A DNA stretch of 9,770 nt, from NCBI GenBank assembly GCA_003663585.1, contig QMTU01000013.1:1-9770 (forward strand), in the 5' to 3' direction. Under the pieces are notes generated by a model. The model searched no databases and had not been told where the DNA came from. It worked only from the letters and a program-made list of their open reading frames with translations. Source of the stretch: Thermoplasmata archaeon. Its GTDB lineage: Archaea; Thermoplasmatota; B47-G6. Position 1 is the stretch's first letter. Each line of letters opens with the position of its first letter. The position numbers were made by a program, and so were the translations under genes. Positions 1 to 8,000 of this stretch are shown here, one piece after another.

Positions 1-918
1 CACCTTTCTCACTATATATGGCGCTTTATCTACGGGAAGAGAGGCAACGCCACCTTTCCTCTCTTCTTCGGTTAGGAGCAAGCGTTCAGGCTTGCTTTGC
101 TTGCTCCGTAACAGTACCAAGTCGTACAAGTCTAAATAATCAGTGTAGGAATACTCTCCTTCATCTGTTATCCACTCCATAGAATTCCAAATGTCCATTC
201 TCCCTTTTCTCCTGAGCTCATTGTGGATCCTAGTTTGTATAGCTCTCCCTAGCCACTCCTGAGTAGTAGGAGCTTTAATGTCGTAGTCATGACCATAGCC
301 TAACTCAGCATTCCTACCTACAAGCCTCACAATACCTCTAGTAAGCACTATTCCGTCTGGTAAAGCTTCTAATAGATTGTCTCTAAAGACATACCCTCCT
401 TTCTTTAAAGCTTTCATAACAGTGAACAAGCAAAGCTTATTGGCTGGCCGGTCTACAACGCTAATTTCATGGAGTTCAAGCTTGTCTATCCTGTTGTAAG
501 AGCGACCGTCATGGACATATGTAGAAGCTAATACTTCTCCGGCTATTGAGAAGCCTCTAAGTTTGCCTTCTTCTATAAGTTTCCAAGTCTCTCTTCCTTT
601 CTTTATGTCCTGTCTTATCTCAGCTAGAATAAACAAGCCTTTATCGTCTACTCCAGACTTATACTTCTTACCTTGAGAGTCAGTGTATTCAAGAAGCACT
701 CGACCTACTGGTATATTAGAGTGCATTACATGGATGTGAGCGTAATCTAAATCCTTAATGAAATGCTCCCATGCTTCCTTAAGAGTCTCCAAGGGTATTT
801 TGTCTCTCTGCTCGTCGACTACGTCCACTGAAGCATAGCCTCCAATGACATGCTTTTCTTGGTCTACTTTGCTTATTTCGCACCAGAGGGAGAATGGAGC
901 TTTGCATTGAGCCTGCAT
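1..918 (-). CDS. Prohead protease (XkdF/HK97-type serine protease) with nucleotidyltransferase-like C-terminal region; partial, runs off the left edge
   Basis: The frame is open from ATG (918-916) to the window edge, giving 306 residues with no stop, so the 3' end is missing. Residues 24-160 fit the phage prohead protease pattern: a GGYASV strand near 26-31, the segment HVMHSNIPVG with candidate catalytic His66, GFSIAGE with candidate nucleophile Ser124, and HEISVVDRPAN at 150-160, typical of XkdF-like and HK97 proteases. Family role: it cleaves scaffold or capsid protein during head maturation. Residues about 186-271 are not protease. LVG at 199-201 followed by HDYDI (Asp211, Asp213) resembles the hG...DxD signature of minimal Pol-beta-type nucleotidyltransferases; this second call is tentative. 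The ATG is preceded by GTGATCC, which matches the archaeal anti-SD, and by a TATA box. The gene is divergent from the terminase operon; capsid genes probably follow to the left. Confidence 0.8.
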   Translation of the reverse strand, partial: MQAQCKAPFSLWCEISKVDQEKHVIGGYASVDVVDEQRDKIPLETLKEAWEHFIKDLDYAHIHVMHSNIPVGRVLLEYTDSQGKKYKSGVDDKGLFILAEIRQDIKKGRETWKLIEEGKLRGFSIAGEVLASTYVHDGRSYNRIDKLELHEISVVDRPANKLCLFTVMKALKKGGYVFRDNLLEALPDGIVLTRGIVRLVGRNAELGYGHDYDIKAPTTQEWLGRAIQTRIHNELRRKGRMDIWNSMEWITDEGEYSYTDYLDLYDLVLLRSKQSKPERLLLTEEERKGGVASLPVDKAPYIVRKV

Positions 919-926
919 AGGATCAC
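919..926 (-). promoter_or_regulatory. Ribosome binding site of the protease gene
   Basis: Read on the minus strand, GTGATCCT lies immediately before the ATG at 918. It pairs with the GGATCAC part of the archaeal 16S rRNA 3' end. The spacing is what remains when only the 3' half of the AGGAGGTGATCC consensus is kept. It supports this ATG over the upstream out-of-frame ATG. Confidence 0.5.
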
Positions 927-948
927 AGTTAATTCTATCATTGCTAGA

Positions 949-956
949 TTTATAAA
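949..956 (-). promoter_or_regulatory. TATA box of the protease gene
   Basis: TTTATAAA lies about 31-38 bp upstream of the protease ATG. A start of transcription about 25 bp downstream would give a leader of roughly ten nucleotides that just contains the GTGATCC site. This is inferred from the archaeal promoter consensus. Confidence 0.5.
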
Positions 957-1021
957 CTTTTCTTAGCTAAGCTAAATATTGCTGTATTGTCTAGACACAT
1001 TTGGATTAATTTAAACTTATT

Positions 1022-1063
1022 CGAACAGGTTTGTACAAATATCAAATTATACAAACAAATTCG
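1022..1063. repeat. Imperfect inverted repeat, possible operator
   Basis: The left arm CGAACAGGTTTGTA (1022-1035) and the right arm TACAAACAAATTCG (1050-1063) are inverted copies matching at 11 of 14 positions, separated by 14 nt. The identical outer (CGAA) and inner (TTTGTA) blocks suggest a dimeric regulator bound to two half-sites between the divergent promoters. The function is inferred only from symmetry and position. Confidence 0.35.
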
Positions 1064-1113
1064 CACAGAGCAATACATTAATATTTGAAGTTTCAAATGA
1101 AGCTTCGATAGAA

Positions 1114-2718
1114 ATGCCTAAAAAAGTTACACTACCTAAATGGCTTCTAAAGCTCATGAGAACCAGAGACATGACTTTAGAGCAAGCATACGATTTTGTA
1201 AGGAAGCACGGATTCAAGGTGAGCATAGGCTGGCTCTCAATGCACAAAGATTTGTGGAAGCCCAAGCGCAAGAGAGAGCTTGTGTTCCGCGAAGAAGACA
1301 AGTATTTAGACAGCGATTTAGCCAAGAGGATAATGCTGTTCAAAGGCAAGCACTTGGAAGACATGAGCGAGAAGAAGCACTTTACAGCTAAAGACTTAGA
1401 GAAGTTCACAGAGAGGACTCCTGAAGCTTGTGCAGAATTCGCTAGGCAGTGCTTGGTGTGGAAAGGGAAGCCTATTGAACTCCAAGACTACCAGCTTAAA
1501 ATGATAGAAGGCTGGCTAGGGCCTAAACCTACAGTTTACCCTATAGGCAGAGGTGGAGGCAAAGACTTTACTCTAGCTGTTTTTTTAGCTTGGTATTTAA
1601 CTGTTAATCCTGGAACCAGAGCAATAGTGATATGTCCTGCTCAGAGGCAAGTAAAAACGTTTATTCATGAGAATTTAGCCTTATTGTTCCAGACTTCTGG
1701 TGTTCTTTATGACTCCATAGAGAAATTCATAGAGGAAGAATTCAGATTAACCAACGGCTCTGTAGTCTTCACTTACGGAGCTACAAGTTTTATTAAAGGA
1801 AAGCACCATATTGACTTCATATTCTGCAATGAAGCAGCTGAAATCCCTGAGCATGTCTTTGAGAATGTGCTGCTGCCGATGCTAGGCAGCCACGAGAGTA
1901 AAGGTCATTTAAGCATTATAGGAGTTCCAGGCGGACAGCAAGGCTACTTTTGGAAAGCCTATCAAGACAGTAGTCCAGACATTAACGATCCTAAAGCTAA
2001 ATTCTACAGGATACAGCTTCCTACAGAAGTCAACAAGTACTACAGTAAAGAGCAGCTTGAAATGAACAGGAGACTAATGAGCCACGATGTATTTCTCCAA
2101 GAGCACATGGCTCAATTCTTAGACGTAGAAGGAGCACTGTTTACTCAGCAAATCATAGAAATGATGAAAGAGGACTATGAAACTAGATTCGGCATAGTGG
2201 ACAACAAAAAGCAATACTATGCTGGAATAGACTGGGGAAGAACAGGCTCATACACAGTGGTAGTCATATTGTCTTATGATCCCAAAGAAAAGTTCGCTCG
2301 AGTAGAATACATTCAAGGAATGCGCAAAGCTTTCCCAGAGCAATTAGCTTGGATTAAAGCTGCAGACAACATTTACAACTTTAAATGCTTAATGGTAGAG
2401 AGAATGGGCTTAGGCATTCCTCCCTCAGATGAATTAAGGAAAGACTTAGGCTCAAGGAAAGTAAAGTACTTTATTCCCTCAGCTAAAATATGGTTCGACG
2501 CCTTTACTCACCTTAGAGATGCGGCTGTAAACAATAAGCTTGTTATACCTGCCAGCGAATTAAAGCTTATATCTCAGCTGAGGCTTCTAAGCTTCAAGAT
2601 TAAAGGTGAGCATATCACTGTTAAATCAGAAGGCAAAGACGACTACGCTCAAGCTTTGGCTATAGCTTACTGGGCTATAAAAAAGCGTGGCCGAGCAGGA
2701 GTAGCCGGTAAGCTCTAG
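1114..2718 (+). CDS. terL: Terminase large subunit (packaging ATPase and nuclease)
   Basis: This 534-residue protein is the motor that translocates viral DNA into the prohead through the portal and cuts it. The ATPase domain has Walker A GRGGGKD at 145-151 (Lys150), a Walker B-like FIFCNEAAEIP with Glu240, and a coupling-type segment SIIGVPGG at 267-274. The RNase H-like nuclease domain has GIDWG with Asp373, LMVERMGLG with Glu429, and KDDYAQALAIA with Asp509/Asp510, the usual three acidic positions. Length and motif order are normal for TerL. Two oddities: the Walker B aspartate is Asn239, and residues 1-50 form a basic extension with a possible helix-turn-helix (about 20-46). No separate small terminase is evident in the operon. 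The start is the first ATG after the divergent promoter region; 46 bp separate its stop from the portal start. Confidence 0.93.
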   Translation: MPKKVTLPKWLLKLMRTRDMTLEQAYDFVRKHGFKVSIGWLSMHKDLWKPKRKRELVFREEDKYLDSDLAKRIMLFKGKHLEDMSEKKHFTAKDLEKFTERTPEACAEFARQCLVWKGKPIELQDYQLKMIEGWLGPKPTVYPIGRGGGKDFTLAVFLAWYLTVNPGTRAIVICPAQRQVKTFIHENLALLFQTSGVLYDSIEKFIEEEFRLTNGSVVFTYGATSFIKGKHHIDFIFCNEAAEIPEHVFENVLLPMLGSHESKGHLSIIGVPGGQQGYFWKAYQDSSPDINDPKAKFYRIQLPTEVNKYYSKEQLEMNRRLMSHDVFLQEHMAQFLDVEGALFTQQIIEMMKEDYETRFGIVDNKKQYYAGIDWGRTGSYTVVVILSYDPKEKFARVEYIQGMRKAFPEQLAWIKAADNIYNFKCLMVERMGLGIPPSDELRKDLGSRKVKYFIPSAKIWFDAFTHLRDAAVNNKLVIPASELKLISQLRLLSFKIKGEHITVKSEGKDDYAQALAIAYWAIKKRGRAGVAGKL

Positions 2719-2720
2719 AC

Positions 2721-2739
2721 ATAATGATAATAAATATTC
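2721..2739 (+). promoter_or_regulatory. Possible weak internal promoter before the portal gene
   Basis: The gap between terminase stop and portal start is AT-rich and contains ATAATAAATATTC, about 28-40 bp before the ATG at 2765. That is the right distance for an archaeal TATA box serving a nearly leaderless message. No SD is visible before 2765, which fits either leaderless initiation or readthrough from the terminase gene. Weak evidence. Confidence 0.25.
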
Positions 2740-2764
2740 AAAACTGTGTTTTTATGGGCTGCAC

Positions 2765-4639
2765 ATGAAGCACTCATTGGCTCCTAGCTTAAAAGAAAAA
2801 CCTCTAGAAGACGATTCTTTGAGAGCCAGAATAGTTAAGACCATAGCGAAAGCTTTAGGCAAAGAGAATCTAATCAGTAAAGCACGCAGAAGTGCTATAC
2901 CTCAGTATGTCTGGGATGTAGAGCCTAAGCTTAGACGTCCAAGAGTAGACTATGTTACTCTGGTGGAATGGGCCAGGAACAGCTGGGTTTTAAGGAGAGT
3001 CTTCAACGCTATAATCAGAGAGTGCACGAGGAATTGGGGCCATATAGAGCCTAGATTCAGAATGAAATGCGAGAAATGCGGCAGCGAATTCCAAAGCGCA
3101 GTAGAGAAATGCCCAGTCTGCAAAGTTAAAAAGTACTTAAGAGAGCCTGACTTAGCTCAAAAGAAGCGCTTGGAGCAATTGACTACAAAGCCTTCTCCAG
3201 ACCGCACATTCTATGAGTTCATAAGGTCAACGCTGTTTTACTTATTAGCTACAGATGACTTCTACTGGAGCATTGTCTACAAGAATGTAGCTGGGAATGA
3301 GAAGCCTAAATACATAGCTGAAGAAGCGCATGTTGAGCACCCAGGCTACATATTCCCAATAGGAGATGAACGAGGTTACCTAGGCGGCTATCAGTATTTC
3401 TGCCCTAAGTGCTACTACAGTGAGAAGTACAAAGGCCAAGACTTAGTGTGGGATATAAGGCAGGAATCGCCCAGAGTCCAAGAATCTAAGATTTTCAAGT
3501 GTCCTATATGCGGAGAAATAATGGTTCAAACTTGCTACGTTCAAGAGGTAGCTGGTAAAGTAGTAGCCAGGTTCGGCAGAAACGAAATAGTCCATGGCTC
3601 AATGTCCAGATTGCCTCCAGAATTATTCGGCAATTCAAAGCTTATATCATTAGTTAAGATCTTGGAGACTCTGAATGCTATAGATGACTACCAGCTTGAA
3701 GTGCACACAGAAGGCAAAATAGGCGGACTGCTGGTGTTTCCAGGCTTGGATCAAGACCGCGTAGGACAAATACTCCAAGATGTAAAAGCTGAGCGTGAGG
3801 AGCTTACTCAGAGAGATTTAGAGACAGGCGAATACGAATCCAAGAAGAGAACAGCTCTGATATTTGTAGGCTTAGAAGAAGGAGATAAACCTGTAAAAAT
3901 ACCGTTCATAGACGAAGAAGAAGCTAAGCAAACTTTGGAATATTACCAGCTCTACATGAATGCTGTAGACAGCGTATACGGCTTAGACACTACTATAAGC
4001 ACAAGGAAGAGAGGCTCAACCAGAGAAGTAAGAACTAAAATAGAAGTCAAGCGTGAAACAGCTCAGGAGTACCAACGCTTAATAGAGGAGACTTTGAACA
4101 ATGAATTACTGCCTTTATTTGGTATAACAGATTGGAAATGGGTGTTCAACCCTCTAGAATCCAAAGACAAGCTCAGAGATGCAGAAGTTCTACACCAAAC
4201 TATGGCTGCTGCAGTTACAGCCAGGAATGCAGGCTTCAACGTTAAATTCCAAGATGGAGTCTTGACTATATGGGGAGAAGCAGAAGCTCTAGAAGAAAAT
4301 AAAAGCCGAGTAGGCTTGCCCAATGTAGAGCCTGGAGTGGCTCCTAGGAGAGTAAGCAGAGAATTTGTGACTCCAGTAGAGATATCACCGTATACAGGAG
4401 AAGAAGTCTTAGCTTCAACGTTTTCAGAGAGGCTCTCAGAATGCTTGCTAGATATCTTAGAAGAAGCTAGACAAAGAAGCCATGAAGGCAAAGGCAAACT
4501 TAGCGATATACTCCATGACGCTAGAGCTAAGCTTTTCAGAGCACTAAGCAGAGCCAATCTTAGATTAGACAAGAAGGAAGCTCTCTACGCTAAATTCGAT
4601 AAGCTCTTAACGGAGATTGTAAGCAATGAGCACAGTTAG
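2765..4639 (+). CDS. Portal protein with two zinc-ribbon insertions
   Basis: This 624-residue protein is assigned as the dodecameric portal, the DNA channel at the capsid vertex and docking site for the terminase. Its position directly after terL supports this. So does the segment NEIVHGSMSRLPPELFGNSK (273-292), which matches the phage portal pattern of a conserved His followed by a P..LFG.S loop and a long helix (about 293-315). Unusually, there are two Cys4 clusters: CEKC/CPVC at 102-119 and CPKC/CPIC at 213-249, each expected to bind one zinc. Residues 340-440 are helical and charged, as in the portal stem and wing. The C-terminal 80 residues are charged and probably helical. The last 14 nt overlap the next gene. 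The portal call is good; the zinc role is unknown. Confidence 0.82.
   Translation: MKHSLAPSLKEKPLEDDSLRARIVKTIAKALGKENLISKARRSAIPQYVWDVEPKLRRPRVDYVTLVEWARNSWVLRRVFNAIIRECTRNWGHIEPRFRMKCEKCGSEFQSAVEKCPVCKVKKYLREPDLAQKKRLEQLTTKPSPDRTFYEFIRSTLFYLLATDDFYWSIVYKNVAGNEKPKYIAEEAHVEHPGYIFPIGDERGYLGGYQYFCPKCYYSEKYKGQDLVWDIRQESPRVQESKIFKCPICGEIMVQTCYVQEVAGKVVARFGRNEIVHGSMSRLPPELFGNSKLISLVKILETLNAIDDYQLEVHTEGKIGGLLVFPGLDQDRVGQILQDVKAEREELTQRDLETGEYESKKRTALIFVGLEEGDKPVKIPFIDEEEAKQTLEYYQLYMNAVDSVYGLDTTISTRKRGSTREVRTKIEVKRETAQEYQRLIEETLNNELLPLFGITDWKWVFNPLESKDKLRDAEVLHQTMAAAVTARNAGFNVKFQDGVLTIWGEAEALEENKSRVGLPNVEPGVAPRRVSREFVTPVEISPYTGEEVLASTFSERLSECLLDILEEARQRSHEGKGKLSDILHDARAKLFRALSRANLRLDKKEALYAKFDKLLTEIVSNEHS
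4612..4617 (+). promoter_or_regulatory. Ribosome binding site inside the portal 3' end
   Basis: GGAGAT, eight bases before the ATG at 4626, lies within the portal coding sequence. It supports an independent start for the overlapping 135-residue gene. Confidence 0.45.
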
Positions 4640-5033
4640 GTATCCAGTTAAGCGTGAGCATTGGAGAGAGCCTCCATACATGCTGCCTAGCGGCTTGTGG
4701 GTTATACCTCAAGGCAGGCGCTCAATAATGTGCGAAATGGGCTTCCACAAATTCATTACCAAAACAGTCTTTGGTGTACCATACTTGGTTTGCACCAGAT
4801 GCGGCTACATAGCTCCTAAGCCTGTCCTAGAGCATACAGCCACTAAGAAAGAGCTTATAATCAAAGTTCAGAAAGAAATGGACAAGCAGAAGCCTATTTT
4901 GCCTACTCATCCAGTTAAGCCATACGAGCTCAAGCGTGCTAAAGAGAAGCTTATAGAGAAAGTATGGGAAGACTATCAGAGCAAGTACAAGAAGAAGAGA
5001 GGCAAAATAGTTAAAGTAGGTGAGAAGCGTTGA
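4626..5033 (+). CDS. Small basic zinc-ribbon protein of the packaging operon, unknown function
   Basis: This 135-residue protein is not recognised as a known family. Residues 36-60 contain Cys36, His41, and the CTRC pair Cys57/Cys60, arranged like a single zinc ribbon (C-x4-H...C-x2-C). The remainder, about 75-135, is Lys-rich and probably helical, ending in a strongly basic KYKKKRGK stretch suited to nucleic-acid binding. There is no signal peptide or membrane segment. The gene overlaps the portal by 14 nt and its stop overlaps the next start, so it is translationally linked to both. By position it could be a head-completion, adaptor or DNA-binding accessory protein, or a factor working with the nuclease-ligase that follows. 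The coding call is firm, the function is not known. Confidence 0.75.
   Translation: MSTVRYPVKREHWREPPYMLPSGLWVIPQGRRSIMCEMGFHKFITKTVFGVPYLVCTRCGYIAPKPVLEHTATKKELIIKVQKEMDKQKPILPTHPVKPYELKRAKEKLIEKVWEDYQSKYKKKRGKIVKVGEKR
5019..5023 (+). promoter_or_regulatory. Ribosome binding site that selects a TTG start
   Basis: GGTGA lies six bases before the TTG at 5030, at normal archaeal SD spacing. It argues for the TTG start, overlapping the upstream TGA as TTGA, rather than the next in-frame Met at residue 28. Confidence 0.6.
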
Positions 5034-8000
5034 TTAAAGTCCGCTTCGATGTCCCTCCTTCAAGGTTTCCAAAAGGAGACAAAGGCAATAAGCGCTTGTA
5101 CTTCGAGTACATGCTTCTAAGGCACAGCTTTGCTCAGAAGCTTAAAGATCCTAAGAAAGGTCTTAAAGCCAGCTTAGAAGAGCATGCTAAATACTACATA
5201 CTCATATTAGAAGAAATGAAGAGGAGAGGGCTCAAAATCCCTAAGCCTACTGGTCATCCTATAGAGAGGTATGCAAGGCAATTCAGCGATGTGGTTCCTG
5301 TTAAAAAGAATATGTCTGAATTAGGACATATCCTTAAAGCAAATGCAGTTTACCTAGTTAGCCATGCAAAAGAAGTCTACAATGGGACTAAAACTCTCTG
5401 GGTGACAAAGAAGCCTTATCCAAACATGCTAAAGAAGCCTTTGTACTTAGCTGGAGACGGAAAAGTCTGGGGTAAAGTAATCTTGCTCAGCATCACTCCT
5501 ATATCGCTAAAGGAATTCAAAGAGCTTAGAGCTTTGCATAGAGTAACAGAAGAGGAGAGGAAGAAATGGTGGCCTAAAGCCAAGAAGTTCTATGCTTACT
5601 CATTTAGGTTTGAGAAGTTCAAGGAGCCTTGGACTTTCCTAGGCTTGCCCAAAGGCCCACAAGTCTTCTTTACTCTCACAGACAAAATGGTTAAGAAAAG
5701 CTCAGGCTCAATACACTTCGAATTCATAGGGACAAAAGGAGATGTAGAATTTCCTCCTAAGCTTACGTCCGGTGAGCCTTGCAGAGCAGACTGGTGCAAA
5801 GACCCAGTTAACCTAAAGAGGAAGCATTCAGGCTTGCTCATAGACAATTCAATACTCATAGACGGATGCGGCTTAGATTGGGAGGACAGCAAAATAAAGC
5901 CTAAAGCTGTTCTCTTGACTCATTTGCATCCAGACCATGCTGGAGCTCTCTGGGAAGGGCAAGAGAGCTCATTTAAGGAATACCTGATTAAGAACAGAAT
6001 TCCTGTACACGTATGGAAAGGCTCCCTTGAAATCTCGAAGCCTGTTAAACCTTTAGATAAGAGATTAAGAGTGCTTAAGCATCAAAGCAGAAGCAGATTT
6101 ACCATTCAAGGGCATACATTTCGTTTCTTCCCTGTCTACCACTCAAAGGTTGCTCCATGTGCAGCCGTCCTAATAGATGAGCGAATGCTTTACAACCCTG
6201 ACTTTTTGGCTTGGAAAGGAGGCAACCCCTTCAAAGACTACAAAATCGACTTGTACATAGGAGATGGCTCATGCATGAAAGTCGACATTAAAAGGCCTGA
6301 GAAAGTAGGGCACATGTCCATGGTTAACCAAGTACAAATGTGCAGCAAAGCAGGAGTCAAGCATGTAAAGTTCACTCATGTAGGACACTTATACCAAACC
6401 CATGAGGAAGCCAAAGAGACTCTGAGAATCATAGCTAGAAGCAAAGGCTACTATGAAGACCCAGACAAAGTCTACATAGCTGAAGACGGAGACTACGGTG
6501 AATTGTTGCCTGATGGCTCGATAAAGTGGAAAGGCAAAACCATAGAGAAGAAGAGCTTCTACAAGCCTAACAAGCCTTATTGGAGAGAATTTGAGCCTGA
6601 GAAAGTAGCTGATATACCAGGCTTTACTTTCCCAGCTAAAGTTGTAATGAAAATAGACGGAATGAGAATCCAAATAAACACAAAAGAGAAAACTTTGAGA
6701 AGCGAAGATGAAGGCTACCACAAAGAGAACAAGTTCAAGAAGATAATAAGAGAGCTTGAGCAGCTCCCTGAGGACAGCGTCTTCGATGCTGAAGGAATAA
6801 TGGTCAGCGAAGATGGTGAACCCTTACACCGCACAAGCTTTATAGGCTACGTAAATGGCAAAGACTACGAGCCTGACAAAGAGGATAGATGCCGCTTTAT
6901 GATATTCGATGTTTACCGCTACAAAGGTAAAGATGTAGTCAATCTTCCTTTCCAAGAGCGCTTAGAAATCTTAAAGAACATAAAGGATACAGAACATTTC
7001 AAAATCCTTAGGGAAGGCAAACACTACAGAATTGTAAAGTCTAAATCTGACTTAGTTAAAGCTATTAAGTGGGCTTCAGAATTGCCAGGCTCAGAAGGAG
7101 CAATGATAATATGGGACAAGAAAATAGAGACAGCAACGAACCAGAACAAAGCCTGGTGCAAAATAAAGAAGTACAAAGAGATAGACTGCCTTGTCATAGA
7201 CAGGACGCATCCAAAGCACAAAGACACAGGAGAGGAAATCAAGACGGTCTGGAACTACATGATAGCTGCAGGACCATACGAAGGCAGATGCGCTGAAATA
7301 GCCAAGAAGTATGCTCCCAGAGGGAAAGTTGTAATCAAGAGTGAAAGTAAAACATTGCCTGCAGTGAAAAGTTTCGATGAAGCCAGGGAATCTTTCTTGG
7401 AAGCTCAAGGAGTTATAGTTAAAGGGCAGAAAGTCTACGCTTATCTAGGAAGGACATTCAACACCAAGATTACTGCTCCTGTAGGAGGAATAATAAGAGT
7501 TGTTACACCAGAAGTCAACAAATACCCTATTCTGGATAAGAACGGCAAGGAGACAGGTTGCTACTACTATGGTGTTTTCCAGCCTCGAGTTGTTGAGTAT
7601 GTCCACGAGAAAAATGTTCCCGACCGAATAGAAGTCTTAGACAGACTGGCTTCTCTGACTTTGCCCAGAGGTGTAAGCAAAGCTAAGACTTTGACTCATG
7701 AAGAATACCTCAGAATCAGAGAGGAAGGAAAACCGCTCCCTCCAGAGTACTATAAGTTCAAGCCTCCATGTAACGGTAAATGCAGAGGAGTAGTTCAGAG
7801 GCATTGGCCCACTGGCAAAATAGTAGAAGTCGAAAAAGGAGAAATCTTGGCTAGAGAAGGCTACATAGCCAAAGCCTATTGGTGGGAAGGCAACGAGTTA
7901 GTCGTAGAATTCACAGGGCCAGAAGTAAAGAAAGACTTCAATGCAGATAGCATAGTTCTTAAGTTCAGAGACCACATAGATGTTAGATTAGAGAAGAACA

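Larger units (their letters stand above)
919..1113. other. Divergent intergenic region between protease and terminase genes
   Basis: This 195 bp AT-rich spacer separates the leftward protease gene from the rightward terminase gene, so it must carry both promoters and is a natural place for joint control of the head genes. It contains the TTTATAAA box for the protease, the palindromes TTAGCTAA (963-970) and TTTGTACAAA (1030-1039), an imperfect dyad at 1022-1063, and the short inverted repeat TTTGAA-GT-TTCAAA (1084-1097). TATA-like stretches for the terminase gene are ATTATAC near 1047 and ATTAATATTT near 1077-1086; the second places transcription start only a few bases before the ATG at 1114. 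There is no convincing SD before 1114, so the terminase message may be nearly leaderless. Confidence 0.55.

Noticed and set aside
1008..1018. AATTTAAACTT, identical to the last unit of the right-hand array (8736-8746)
   Set aside because: A single AT-only-core 11-mer without neighbouring periodic copies; not enough to claim a shared binding site.
4063..4572. Long minus-strand open frame opposite the portal gene
   Set aside because: It is a Ser/Leu-rich shadow of the Glu/Lys/Ala-rich portal coding strand, with no promoter or SD.
5851..6529. Reading the metallo-beta-lactamase domain as a beta-CASP (Artemis/SNM1 or CPSF-type) nuclease
   Set aside because: The HxHxDH, His, Asp and His ligands are visible, but no inserted beta-CASP domain is apparent between them, so only the general fold is claimed.
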